This document shows positions 23,222 to 35,954 of a stretch of DNA of 64,000 bases, one piece after another. Under the pieces are notes generated by a model. The model worked only from the letters and a program-made list of their open reading frames with translations, was not told the origin of the DNA and did no database searches. Where the stretch lies: NCBI GenBank assembly GCA_963971305.1, contig CAXARO010001773.1:64501-128500 (forward strand). The letters are read 5' to 3'. The stretch is from Arcuatula senhousia. Taxonomy: Eukaryota > Mollusca > Bivalvia > Mytilida > Mytilidae. Every line of letters begins with the position of its first letter. Positions within the stretch are counted from its first letter, which is position 1. The position numbers and the translations under genes are program-made.

Positions 23222-23890
23222 AATTAGCTACTGATTTTTTTTCTTCCTTTTGCCTTCTCTTTCCTTCTTTTTTTTTCTCTTTGTCCCTTTTTTGTGTTCG
23301 TTTTTTTTTTCTCGGATTTTTTGCACATATTCGTCGTGCGCCCCGCCTGTAAATAACTGGTTCACTGTCTCAGCTACACGTTTGTTTTCAGTCAGGCTAT
23401 TGTTTTTTGATCAAACAGGCTTTGTATTTGCGGTTTTTGTCGAATTCTGTCGCCAATTCGTTGGTATTTTTCCGATCTAGAAGCTACAAGGACCCGAATG
23501 GTAAAAAAATCGCCTACATTGAGAGGAAAATCTTGTTCCTAGAAAAAAATTCCAGTCTCGCTTGTGCTCAACCGACGTACAATCCCTTTACTGTGTCCGA
23601 CAGATCACGATTTGTGCCGTTTAACACATTTTACAGAACCGGGCTACCTATCGCCGATCAAAAGTTATGATGCCTCAAACTTGCATCACTTTCAGGTCCG
23701 AGTCTAGACATTGTACAAGTTAGCAATGTTCAATGAGGTAGGAAAAAGCTTACTTACCGTGTACATTTCTTTACCTAAACTAGGTCTGGAGAATGAACAA
23801 TTAGCTTTACAATCATGGTTCAATTTTTAAAATCGGTCAAGAGATGACCGAGATACAAGCACTTAAAGTTAACAATTAACCTTTGCCGTT
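21881..23890 (+). repeat. Repeat unit 12 (TTAGAG and C-to-T variants)
   Basis: 2010 bp. C to T at 22145 in the pyrimidine run before the TTAGGG block (shared only with unit 14). Main block 22221-22320 (100 bp) with G to A at 22240. Poly-T 23190-23220 (31). Confidence 0.97.
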
Positions 23891-25204
23891 TTGCATGCCC
23901 ATGGTACACCTAACTCAAAAACGGCTTTGTCTAGAGACTTGCGGTTTTTTGCATTGGCTCGCCCGTCAAAAATTACTGCCCCTACGGGGCCGATTTTTCA
24001 ATTTGGTGACGATAAGAGTACGGGAACAGGCCCAAATGAGCACAAATTGATATCTGCAAAGTGGTCAACATGGCAACCGTAACCCCAACCCTTCCAAAAA
24101 TATTTTTTTCGAGTTTTTCATCCAAAAACTTAATACGAATCACTCATCGGTTTTCTTCCCTGACCTCCCTGTTTCTTGATAAAAAATTCTGTAGAAAAAT
24201 ACGCGAAAAACACATTTTTTAAGAAAAAAAGGGTTAGGGTTAGGGTTAGAGTTAAGGGTTAGGGTTAGGGTCAGTTTTATGGTCAGGGTTAGGGTTAGGG
24301 TTAAGGGTTAGGGTTAGGGTTAGGGTTAGGGTTAGGTAATTAGGGGTAACCCTTATCTGCACATTCCGCCAACGGTAAACCGTCTTGGTTGCGTATGAAT
24401 AAAGGGTTAGTGTCAGGGTTAAGGGTTAGGGTTAGCCGGAACTTCTTTTTGAAAATTTTGATTACAAACTTTACATGCTAATATCTCAGTCATTTCTTAA
24501 CCGATTTCAACGATCAAAATCGCGTTGGAAAGTATTTTTAATAAGCTTTTCAACTAAATGGAGCGGATGAGCATAGACGCTCGGATTGATTACAAAAAGA
24601 AAGAAAATAAAAATCTACTTACCCCAATCTTTTACAGAAACGGCCTTCGTCTTTCTTGTTTGTCATAATCGTCTTGTCTTGTAAATGTTCTGTAACAAAA
24701 AGGGGTAAAACGTATGAGTTATTTGCACATCCAACACTTTCGCATGAAAAAATACGAAATTCAGGATCAATAGTTCAGGATCAATTTTGGACGAAAAGGA
24801 CATTAAACCGCCCTTCGATCCCCACAAAGTCAATCGTGAATGGTTATGACAGGATAAGGTAGTCAACAACAATATCTACGCTGTGTAAAAGTTTCATGAA
24901 GATCCATCGAGTGGTTTCAGAGTTGCGGTCGATAAGAGCTGTCCTTGGTCAACCATGGCTCATCTCCAACTTTAGCCTATAGAAGCCCCGATATCTATCT
25001 AAGCAATGTTAAACATGAATTTTACACATCTGTGTTAAGTCACAAAGATCGTGTAAAAGTTTCATAAAGATCCCACGACAGGTGTAGAAGTAATAGCAGC
25101 TTAAAAGGCTGTCATCATGTTTTGAAGTGACCACGTCATTTCATATTCATTGTATCATTTTTGTGCGCAGGAATGCCAGTAACAAAAAGTATGCGCGTGG
25201 ACTT

Positions 25205-25237
<33 letters not shown>

Positions 25238-25906
25238 AATTAGCTACTGATTTTTTTTCTTCCTTTTGCCTTCTCTTTCCTTCTTTTTTTTTCTCTTTGT
25301 CCCTTTTTTGTGTTCGTTTTTTTTTTCTCGGATTTTTTGCACATATTCGTCGTGCGCCCCGCCTGTAAATAACTGGTTCACTGTCTCAGCTACACGTTTG
25401 TTTTCAGTCAGGCTATTGTTTTTTGATCAAACAGGCTTTGTATTTGCGGTTTTTGTCGAATTCTGTCGCCAATTCGTTGGTATTTTTCCGATCTAGAAGC
25501 TACAAGGACCCGAATGGTAAAAAAATCGCCTACATTGAGAGGAAAATCTTGTTCCTAGAAAAAAATTCCAGTCTCGCTTGTGCTCAACCGACGTACAATC
25601 CCTTTACTGTGTCCGACAGATCACGATTTGTGCCGTTTAACACATTTTACAGAACCGGGCTACCTATCGCCGATCAAAAGTTATGATGCCTCAAACTTGC
25701 ATCACTTTCAGGTCCGAGTCTAGACATTGTACAAGTTAGCAATGTTCAATGAGGTAGGAAAAAGCTTACTTACCGTGTACATTTCTTTACCTAAACTAGG
25801 TCTGGAGAATGAACAATTAGCTTTACAATCATGGTTCAATTTTTAAAATCGGTCAAGAGATGACCGAGATACAAGCACTTAAAGTTAACAATTAACCTTT
25901 GCCGTT
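23891..25906 (+). repeat. Repeat unit 13 (longest unit)
   Basis: 2016 bp, the longest unit: the 106-bp TTAGGG block (24231-24336, with G to A at 24250) is combined with a poly-T of 31 (25206-25236). It lacks the C-to-T change found in units 12 and 14 on either side. Confidence 0.97.
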
Positions 25907-27214
25907 TTGCATGCCCATGGTACACCTAACTCAAAAACGGCTTTGTCTAGAGACTTGCGGTTTTTTGCATTGGCTCGCCCGTCAAAAATTACTGCCCCTA
26001 CGGGGCCGATTTTTCAATTTGGTGACGATAAGAGTACGGGAACAGGCCCAAATGAGCACAAATTGATATCTGCAAAGTGGTCAACATGGCAACCGTAACC
26101 CCAACCCTTCCAAAAATATTTTTTTCGAGTTTTTCATCCAAAAACTTAATACGAATCACTCATCGGTTTTTTTCCCTGACCTCCCTGTTTCTTGATAAAA
26201 AATTCTGTAGAAAAATACGCGAAAAACACATTTTTTAAGAAAAAAAGGGTTAGGGTTAGGGTTAGAGTTAAGGGTTAGGGTTAGGGTCAGTTTTATGGTC
26301 AGGGTTAGGGTTAGGGTTAAGGGTTAGGGTTAGGGTTAGGGTTAGGTAATTAGGGGTAACCCTTATCTGCACATTCCGCCAACGGTAAACCGTCTTGGTT
26401 GCGTATGAATAAAGGGTTAGTGTCAGGGTTAAGGGTTAGGGTTAGCCGGAACTTCTTTTTGAAAATTTTGATTACAAACTTTACATGCTAATATCTCAGT
26501 CATTTCTTAACCGATTTCAACGATCAAAATCGCGTTGGAAAGTATTTTTAATAAGCTTTTCAACTAAATGGAGCGGATGAGCATAGACGCTCGGATTGAT
26601 TACAAAAAGAAAGAAAATAAAAATCTACTTACCCCAATCTTTTACAGAAACGGCCTTCGTCTTTCTTGTTTGTCATAATCGTCTTGTCTTGTAAATGTTC
26701 TGTAACAAAAAGGGGTAAAACGTATGAGTTATTTGCACATCCAACACTTTCGCATGAAAAAATACGAAATTCAGGATCAATAGTTCAGGATCAATTTTGG
26801 ACGAAAAGGACATTAAACCGCCCTTCGATCCCCACAAAGTCAATCGTGAATGGTTATGACAGGATAAGGTAGTCAACAACAATATCTACGCTGTGTAAAA
26901 GTTTCATGAAGATCCATCGAGTGGTTTCAGAGTTGCGGTCGATAAGAGCTGTCCTTGGTCAACCATGGCTCATCTCCAACTTTAGCCTATAGAAGCCCCG
27001 ATATCTATCTAAGCAATGTTAAACATGAATTTTACACATCTGTGTTAAGTCACAAAGATCGTGTAAAAGTTTCATAAAGATCCCACGACAGGTGTAGAAG
27101 TAATAGCAGCTTAAAAGGCTGTCATCATGTTTTGAAGTGACCACGTCATTTCATATTCATTGTATCATTTTTGTGCGCAGGAATGCCAGTAACAAAAAGT
27201 ATGCGCGTGGACTT

Positions 27215-27247
<33 letters not shown>

Positions 27248-27916
27248 AATTAGCTACTGATTTTTTTTCTTCCTTTTGCCTTCTCTTTCCTTCTTTTTTT
27301 TTCTCTTTGTCCCTTTTTTGTGTTCGTTTTTTTTTTCTCGGATTTTTTGCACATATTCGTCGTGCGCCCCGCCTGTAAATAACTGGTTCACTGTCTCAGC
27401 TACACGTTTGTTTTCAGTCAGGCTATTGTTTTTTGATCAAACAGGCTTTGTATTTGCGGTTTTTGTCGAATTCTGTCGCCAATTCGTTGGTATTTTTCCG
27501 ATCTAGAAGCTACAAGGACCCGAATGGTAAAAAAATCGCCTACATTGAGAGGAAAATCTTGTTCCTAGAAAAAAATTCCAGTCTCGCTTGTGCTCAACCG
27601 ACGTACAATCCCTTTACTGTGTCCGACAGATCACGATTTGTGCCGTTTAACACATTTTACAGAACCGGGCTACCTATCGCCGATCAAAAGTTATGATGCC
27701 TCAAACTTGCATCACTTTCAGGTCCGAGTCTAGACATTGTACAAGTTAGCAATGTTCAATGAGGTAGGAAAAAGCTTACTTACCGTGTACATTTCTTTAC
27801 CTAAACTAGGTCTGGAGAATGAACAATTAGCTTTACAATCATGGTTCAATTTTTAAAATCGGTCAAGAGATGACCGAGATACAAGCACTTAAAGTTAACA
27901 ATTAACCTTTGCCGTT
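25907..27916 (+). repeat. Repeat unit 14 (TTAGAG and C-to-T variants)
   Basis: 2010 bp. Same haplotype as unit 12: C to T at 26171, G to A at 26266, main block 26247-26346 (100 bp), poly-T 27216-27246 (31). Confidence 0.97.
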
Positions 27917-29224
27917 TTGCATGCCCATGGTACACCTAACTCAAAAACGGCTTTGTCTAGAGACTTGCGGTTTTTTGCATTGGCTCGCCCGTCAAAAATT
28001 ACTGCCCCTACGGGGCCGATTTTTCAATTTGGTGACGATAAGAGTACGGGAACAGGCCCAAATGAGCACAAATTGATATCTGCAAAGTGGTCAACATGGC
28101 AACCGTAACCCCAACCCTTCCAAAAATATTTTTTTCGAGTTTTTCATCCAAAAACTTAATACGAATCACTCATCGGTTTTCTTCCCTGACCTCCCTGTTT
28201 CTTGATAAAAAATTCTGTAGAAAAATACGCGAAAAACACATTTTTTAAGAAAAAAAGGGTTAGGGTTAGGGTTAGGGTTAAGGGTTAGGGTTAGGGTCAG
28301 TTTTATGGTCAGGGTTAGGGTTAGGGTTAAGGGTTAGGGTTAGGGTTAGGGTTAGGTAATTAGGGGTAACCCTTATCTGCACATTCCGCCAACGGTAAAC
28401 CGTCTTGGTTGCGTATGAATAAAGGGTTAGTGTCAGGGTTAAGGGTTAGGGTTAGCCGGAACTTCTTTTTGAAAATTTTGATTACAAACTTTACATGCTA
28501 ATATCTCAGTCATTTCTTAACCGATTTCAACGATCAAAATCGCGTTGGAAAGTATTTTTAATAAGCTTTTCAACTAAATGGAGCGGATGAGCATAGACGC
28601 TCGGATTGATTACAAAAAGAAAGAAAATAAAAATCTACTTACCCCAATCTTTTACAGAAACGGCCTTCGTCTTTCTTGTTTGTCATAATCGTCTTGTCTT
28701 GTAAATGTTCTGTAACAAAAAGGGGTAAAACGTATGAGTTATTTGCACATCCAACACTTTCGCATGAAAAAATACGAAATTCAGGATCAATAGTTCAGGA
28801 TCAATTTTGGACGAAAAGGACATTAAACCGCCCTTCGATCCCCACAAAGTCAATCGTGAATGGTTATGACAGGATAAGGTAGTCAACAACAATATCTACG
28901 CTGTGTAAAAGTTTCATGAAGATCCATCGAGTGGTTTCAGAGTTGCGGTCGATAAGAGCTGTCCTTGGTCAACCATGGCTCATCTCCAACTTTAGCCTAT
29001 AGAAGCCCCGATATCTATCTAAGCAATGTTAAACATGAATTTTACACATCTGTGTTAAGTCACAAAGATCGTGTAAAAGTTTCATAAAGATCCCACGACA
29101 GGTGTAGAAGTAATAGCAGCTTAAAAGGCTGTCATCATGTTTTGAAGTGACCACGTCATTTCATATTCATTGTATCATTTTTGTGCGCAGGAATGCCAGT
29201 AACAAAAAGTATGCGCGTGGACTT

Positions 29225-29256
<32 letters not shown>

Positions 29257-29925
29257 AATTAGCTACTGATTTTTTTTCTTCCTTTTGCCTTCTCTTTCCT
29301 TCTTTTTTTTTCTCTTTGTCCCTTTTTTGTGTTCGTTTTTTTTTTCTCGGATTTTTTGCACATATTCGTCGTGCGCCCCGCCTGTAAATAACTGGTTCAC
29401 TGTCTCAGCTACACGTTTGTTTTCAGTCAGGCTATTGTTTTTTGATCAAACAGGCTTTGTATTTGCGGTTTTTGTCGAATTCTGTCGCCAATTCGTTGGT
29501 ATTTTTCCGATCTAGAAGCTACAAGGACCCGAATGGTAAAAAAATCGCCTACATTGAGAGGAAAATCTTGTTCCTAGAAAAAAATTCCAGTCTCGCTTGT
29601 GCTCAACCGACGTACAATCCCTTTACTGTGTCCGACAGATCACGATTTGTGCCGTTTAACACATTTTACAGAACCGGGCTACCTATCGCCGATCAAAAGT
29701 TATGATGCCTCAAACTTGCATCACTTTCAGGTCCGAGTCTAGACATTGTACAAGTTAGCAATGTTCAATGAGGTAGGAAAAAGCTTACTTACCGTGTACA
29801 TTTCTTTACCTAAACTAGGTCTGGAGAATGAACAATTAGCTTTACAATCATGGTTCAATTTTTAAAATCGGTCAAGAGATGACCGAGATACAAGCACTTA
29901 AAGTTAACAATTAACCTTTGCCGTT
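27917..29925 (+). repeat. Repeat unit 15
   Basis: 2009 bp. Main TTAGGG block 28257-28356 (100 bp) without the TTAGAG variant. Poly-T 29226-29255 (30). Confidence 0.97.
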
Positions 29926-31926
29926 TTGCATGCCCATGGTACACCTAACTCAAAAACGGCTTTGTCTAGAGACTTGCGGTTTTTTGCATTGGCTCGCCCG
30001 TCAAAAATTACTGCCCCTACGGGGCCGATTTTTCAATTTGGTGACGATAAGAGTACGGGAACAGGCCCAAATGAGCACAAATTGATATCTGCAAAGTGGT
30101 CAACATGGCAACCGTAACCCCAACCCTTCCAAAAATATTTTTTTCGAGTTTTTCATCCAAAAACTTAATACGAATCACTCATCGGTTTTCTTCCCTGACC
30201 TCCCTGTTTCTTGATAAAAAATTCTGTAGAAAAATACGCGAAAAACACATTTTTTAAGAAAAAAAGGGTTAGGGTTAGGGTTAGGGTTAAGGGTTAGGGT
30301 TAGGGTCAGTTTTATGGTCAGGGTTAGGGTTAGGGTTAAGGGTTAGGGTTAGGGTTAGGGTTAGGTAATTAGGGGTAACCCTTATCTGCACATTCCGCCA
30401 ACGGTAAACCGTCTTGGTTGCGTATGAATAAAGGGTTAGTGTCAGGGTTAAGGGTTAGGGTTAGCCGGAACTTCTTTTTGAAAATTTTGATTACAAACTT
30501 TACATGCTAATATCTCAGTCATTTCTTAACCGATTTCAACGATCAAAATCGCGTTGGAAAGTATTTTTAATAAGCTTTTCAACTAAATGGAGCGGATGAG
30601 CATAGACGCTCGGATTGATTACAAAAAGAAAGAAAATAAAAATCTACTTACCCCAATCTTTTACAGAAACGGCCTTCGTCTTTCTTGTTTGTCATAATCG
30701 TCTTGTCTTGTAAATGTTCTGTAACAAAAAGGGGTAAAACGTATGAGTTATTTGCACATCCAACACTTTCGCATGAAAAAATACGAAATTCAGGATCAAT
30801 AGTTCAGGATCAATTTTGGACGAAAAGGACATTAAACCGCCCTTCGATCCCCACAAAGTCAATCGTGAATGGTTATGACAGGATAAGGTAGTCAACAACA
30901 ATATCTACGCTGTGTAAAAGTTTCATGAAGATCCATCGAGTGGTTTCAGAGTTGCGGTCGATAAGAGCTGTCCTTGGTCAACCATGGCTCATCTCCAACT
31001 TTAGCCTATAGAAGCCCCGATATCTATCTAAGCAATGTTAAACATGAATTTTACACATCTGTGTTAAGTCACAAAGATCGTGTAAAAGTTTCATAAAGAT
31101 CCCACGACAGGTGTAGAAGTAATAGCAGCTTAAAAGGCTGTCATCATGTTTTGAAGTGACCACGTCATTTCATATTCATTGTATCATTTTTGTGCGCAGG
31201 AATGCCAGTAACAAAAAGTATGCGCGTGGACTTGTTTTTTTTTTTTTTTTTTTTTTGAATTAGCTACTGATTTTTTTTCTTCCTTTTGCCTTCTCTTTCC
31301 TTCTTTTTTTTTCTCTTTGTCCCTTTTTTGTGTTCGTTTTTTTTTTCTCGGATTTTTTGCACATATTCGTCGTGCGCCCCGCCTGTAAATAACTGGTTCA
31401 CTGTCTCAGCTACACGTTTGTTTTCAGTCAGGCTATTGTTTTTTGATCAAACAGGCTTTGTATTTGCGGTTTTTGTCGAATTCTGTCGCCAATTCGTTGG
31501 TATTTTTCCGATCTAGAAGCTACAAGGACCCGAATGGTAAAAAAATCGCCTACATTGAGAGGAAAATCTTGTTCCTAGAAAAAAATTCCAGTCTCGCTTG
31601 TGCTCAACCGACGTACAATCCCTTTACTGTGTCCGACAGATCACGATTTGTGCCGTTTAACACATTTTACAGAACCGGGCTACCTATCGCCGATCAAAAG
31701 TTATGATGCCTCAAACTTGCATCACTTTCAGGTCCGAGTCTAGACATTGTACAAGTTAGCAATGTTCAATGAGGTAGGAAAAAGCTTACTTACCGTGTAC
31801 ATTTCTTTACCTAAACTAGGTCTGGAGAATGAACAATTAGCTTTACAATCATGGTTCAATTTTTAAAATCGGTCAAGAGATGACCGAGATACAAGCACTT
31901 AAAGTTAACAATTAACCTTTGCCGTT
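29926..31926 (+). repeat. Repeat unit 16 (short poly-T)
   Basis: 2001 bp. Main TTAGGG block 30266-30365 (100 bp), poly-T 31235-31256 (22). Same length and same tracked states as unit 7, about 18 kb upstream. It is the last unit with the 100-bp block. Confidence 0.97.
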
Positions 31927-33940
31927 TTGCATGCCCATGGTACACCTAACTCAAAAACGGCTTTGTCTAGAGACTTGCGGTTTTTTGCATTGGCTCGCCC
32001 GTCAAAAATTACTGCCCCTACGGGGCCGATTTTTCAATTTGGTGACGATAAGAGTACGGGAACAGGCCCAAATGAGCACAAATTGATATCTGCAAAGTGG
32101 TCAACATGGCAACCGTAACCCCAACCCTTCCAAAAATATTTTTTTCGAGTTTTTCATCCAAAAACTTAATACGAATCACTCATCGGTTTTCTTCCCTGAC
32201 CTCCCTGTTTCTTGATAAAAAATTCTGTAGAAAAATACGCGAAAAACACATTTTTTAAGAAAAAAAGGGTTAGGGTTAGGGTTAGGGTTAAGGGTTAGGG
32301 TTAGGGTCAGTTTTATGGTCAGGGTTAGGGTTAGGGTTAAGGGTTAGGGTTAGGGTTAGGGTTAGGGTTAGGTAATTAGGGGTAACCCTTATCTGCACAT
32401 TCCGCCAACGGTAAACCGTCTTGGTTGCGTATGAATAAAGGGTTAGTGTCAGGGTTAAGGGTTAGGGTTAGCCGGAACTTCTTTTTGAAAATTTTGATTA
32501 CAAACTTTACATGCTAATATCTCAGTCATTTCTTAACCGATTTCAACGATCAAAATCGCGTTGGAAAGTATTTTTAATAAGCTTTTCAACTAAATGGAGC
32601 GGATGAGCATAGACGCTCGGATTGATTACAAAAAGAAAGAAAATAAAAATCTACTTACCCCAATCTTTTACAGAAACGGCCTTCGTCTTTCTTGTTTGTC
32701 ATAATCGTCTTGTCTTGTAAATGTTCTGTAACAAAAAGGGGTAAAACGTATGAGTTATTTGCACATCCAACACTTTCGCATGAAAAAATACGAAATTCAG
32801 GATCAATAGTTCAGGATCAATTTTGGACGAAAAGGACATTAAACCGCCCTTCGATCCCCACAAAGTCAATCGTGAATGGTTATGACAGGATAAGGTAGTC
32901 AACAACAATATCTACGCTGTGTAAAAGTTTCATGAAGATCCATCGAGTGGTTTCAGAGTTGCGGTCGATAAGAGCTGTCCTTGGTCAACCATGGCTCATC
33001 TCCAACTTTAGCCTATAGAAGCCCCGATATCTATCTAAGCAATGTTAAACATGAATTTTACACATCTGTGTTAAGTCACAAAGATCGTGTAAAAGTTTCA
33101 TAAAGATCCCACGACAGGTGTAGAAGTAATAGCAGCTTAAAAGGCTGTCATCATGTTTTGAAGTGACCACGTCATTTCATATTCATTGTATCATTTTTGT
33201 GCGCAGGAATGCCAGTAACAAAAAGTATGCGCGTGGACTTGTTTTTTTTTTTTTTTTTTTTTTTTTTTTTGAATTAGCTACTGATTTTTTTTCTTCCTTT
33301 TGCCTTCTCTTTCCTTCTTTTTTTTTCTCTTTGTCCCTTTTTTGTGTTCGTTTTTTTTTTCTCGGATTTTTTGCACATATTCGTCGTGCGCCCCGCCTGT
33401 AAATAACTGGTTCACTGTCTCAGCTACACGTTTGTTTTCAGTCAGGCTATTGTTTTTTGATCAAACAGGCTTTGTATTTGCGGTTTTTGTCGAATTCTGT
33501 CGCCAATTCGTTGGTATTTTTCCGATCTAGAAGCTACAAGGACCCGAATGGTAAAAAAATCGCCTACATTGAGAGGAAAATCTTGTTCCTAGAAAAAAAT
33601 TCCAGTCTCGCTTGTGCTCAACCGACGTACAATCCCTTTACTGTGTCCGACAGATCACGATTTGTGCCGTTTAACACATTTTACAGAACCGGGCTACCTA
33701 TCGCCGATCAAAAGTTATGATGCCTCAAACTTGCATCACTTTCAGGTCCGAGTCTAGACATTGTACAAGTTAGCAATGTTCAATGAGGTAGGAAAAAGCT
33801 TACTTACCGTGTACATTTCTTTACCTAAACTAGGTCTGGAGAATGAACAATTAGCTTTACAATCATGGTTCAATTTTTAAAATCGGTCAAGAGATGACCG
33901 AGATACAAGCACTTAAAGTTAACAATTAACCTTTGCCGTT
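31927..33940 (+). repeat. Repeat unit 17 (consensus)
   Basis: 2014 bp. Main TTAGGG block 32267-32372 (106 bp), poly-T 33242-33270 (29). Matches unit 2 at all tracked sites. The 106-bp form is used in every unit from here to the right edge, except for a 108-bp variant in unit 19. Confidence 0.97.
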
Positions 33941-35954
33941 TTGCATGCCCATGGTACACCTAACTCAAAAACGGCTTTGTCTAGAGACTTGCGGTTTTTT
34001 GCATTGGCTCGCCCGTCAAAAATTACTGCCCCTACGGGGCCGATTTTTCAATTTGGTGACGATAAGAGTACGGGAACAGGCCCAAATGAGCACAAATTGA
34101 TATCTGCAAAGTGGTCAACATGGCAACCGTAACCCCAACCCTTCCAAAAATATTTTTTTCGAGTTTTTCATCCAAAAACTTAATACGAATCACTCATCGG
34201 TTTTCTTCCCTGACCTCCCTGTTTCTTGATAAAAAATTCTGTAGAAAAATACGCGAAAAACACATTTTTTAAGAAAAAAAGGGTTAGGGTTAGGGTTAGG
34301 GTTAAGGGTTAGGGTTAGGGTCAGTTTTATGGTCAGGGTTAGGGTTAGGGTTAAGGGTTAGGGTTAGGGTTAGGGTTAGGGTTAGGTAATTAGGGGTAAC
34401 CCTTATCTGCACATTCCGCCAACGGTAAACCGTCTTGGTTGCGTATGAATAAAGGGTTAGTGTCAGGGTTAAGGGTTAGGGTTAGCCGGAACTTCTTTTT
34501 GAAAATTTTGATTACAAACTTTACATGCTAATATCTCAGTCATTTCTTAACCGATTTCAACGATCAAAATCGCGTTGGAAAGTATTTTTAATAAGCTTTT
34601 CAACTAAATGGAGCGGATGAGCATAGACGCTCGGATTGATTACAAAAAGAAAGAAAATAAAAATCTACTTACCCCAATCTTTTACAGAAACGGCCTTCGT
34701 CTTTCTTGTTTGTCATAATCGTCTTGTCTTGTAAATGTTCTGTAACAAAAAGGGGTAAAACGTATGAGTTATTTGCACATCCAACACTTTCGCATGAAAA
34801 AATACGAAATTCAGGATCAATAGTTCAGGATCAATTTTGGACGAAAAGGACATTAAACCGCCCTTCGATCCCCACAAAGTCAATCGTGAATGGTTATGAC
34901 AGGATAAGGTAGTCAACAACAATATCTACGCTGTGTAAAAGTTTCATGAAGATCCATCGAGTGGTTTCAGAGTTGCGGTCGATAAGAGCTGTCCTTGGTC
35001 AACCATGGCTCATCTCCAACTTTAGCCTATAGAAGCCCCGATATCTATCTAAGCAATGTTAAACATGAATTTTACACATCTGTGTTAAGTCACAAAGATC
35101 GTGTAAAAGTTTCATAAAGATCCCACGACAGGTGTAGAAGTAATAGCAGCTTAAAAGGCTGTCATCATGTTTTGAAGTGACCACGTCATTTCATATTCAT
35201 TGTATCATTTTTGTGCGCAGGAATGCCAGTAACAAAAAGTATGCGCGTGGACTTGTTTTTTTTTTTTTTTTTTTTTTTTTTTTTGAATTAGCTACTGATT
35301 TTTTTTCTTCCTTTTGCCTTCTCTTTCCTTCTTTTTTTTTCTCTTTGTCCCTTTTTTGTGTTCGTTTTTTTTTTCTCGGATTTTTTGCACATATTCGTCG
35401 TGCGCCCCGCCTGTAAATAACTGGTTCACTGTCTCAGCTACACGTTTGTTTTCAGTCAGGCTATTGTTTTTTGATCAAACAGGCTTTGTATTTGCGGTTT
35501 TTGTCGAATTCTGTCGCCAATTCGTTGGTATTTTTCCGATCTAGAAGCTACAAGGACCCGAATGGTAAAAAAATCGCCTACATTGAGAGGAAAATCTTGT
35601 TCCTAGAAAAAAATTCCAGTCTCGCTTGTGCTCAACCGACGTACAATCCCTTTACTGTGTCCGACAGATCACGATTTGTGCCGTTTAACACATTTTACAG
35701 AACCGGGCTACCTATCGCCGATCAAAAGTTATGATGCCTCAAACTTGCATCACTTTCAGGTCCGAGTCTAGACATTGTACAAGTTAGCAATGTTCAATGA
35801 GGTAGGAAAAAGCTTACTTACCGTGTACATTTCTTTACCTAAACTAGGTCTGGAGAATGAACAATTAGCTTTACAATCATGGTTCAATTTTTAAAATCGG
35901 TCAAGAGATGACCGAGATACAAGCACTTAAAGTTAACAATTAACCTTTGCCGTT
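33941..35954 (+). repeat. Repeat unit 18 (consensus)
   Basis: 2014 bp. Main TTAGGG block 34281-34386, poly-T 35256-35284 (29). Matches units 2 and 17 at all tracked sites. Confidence 0.97.
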
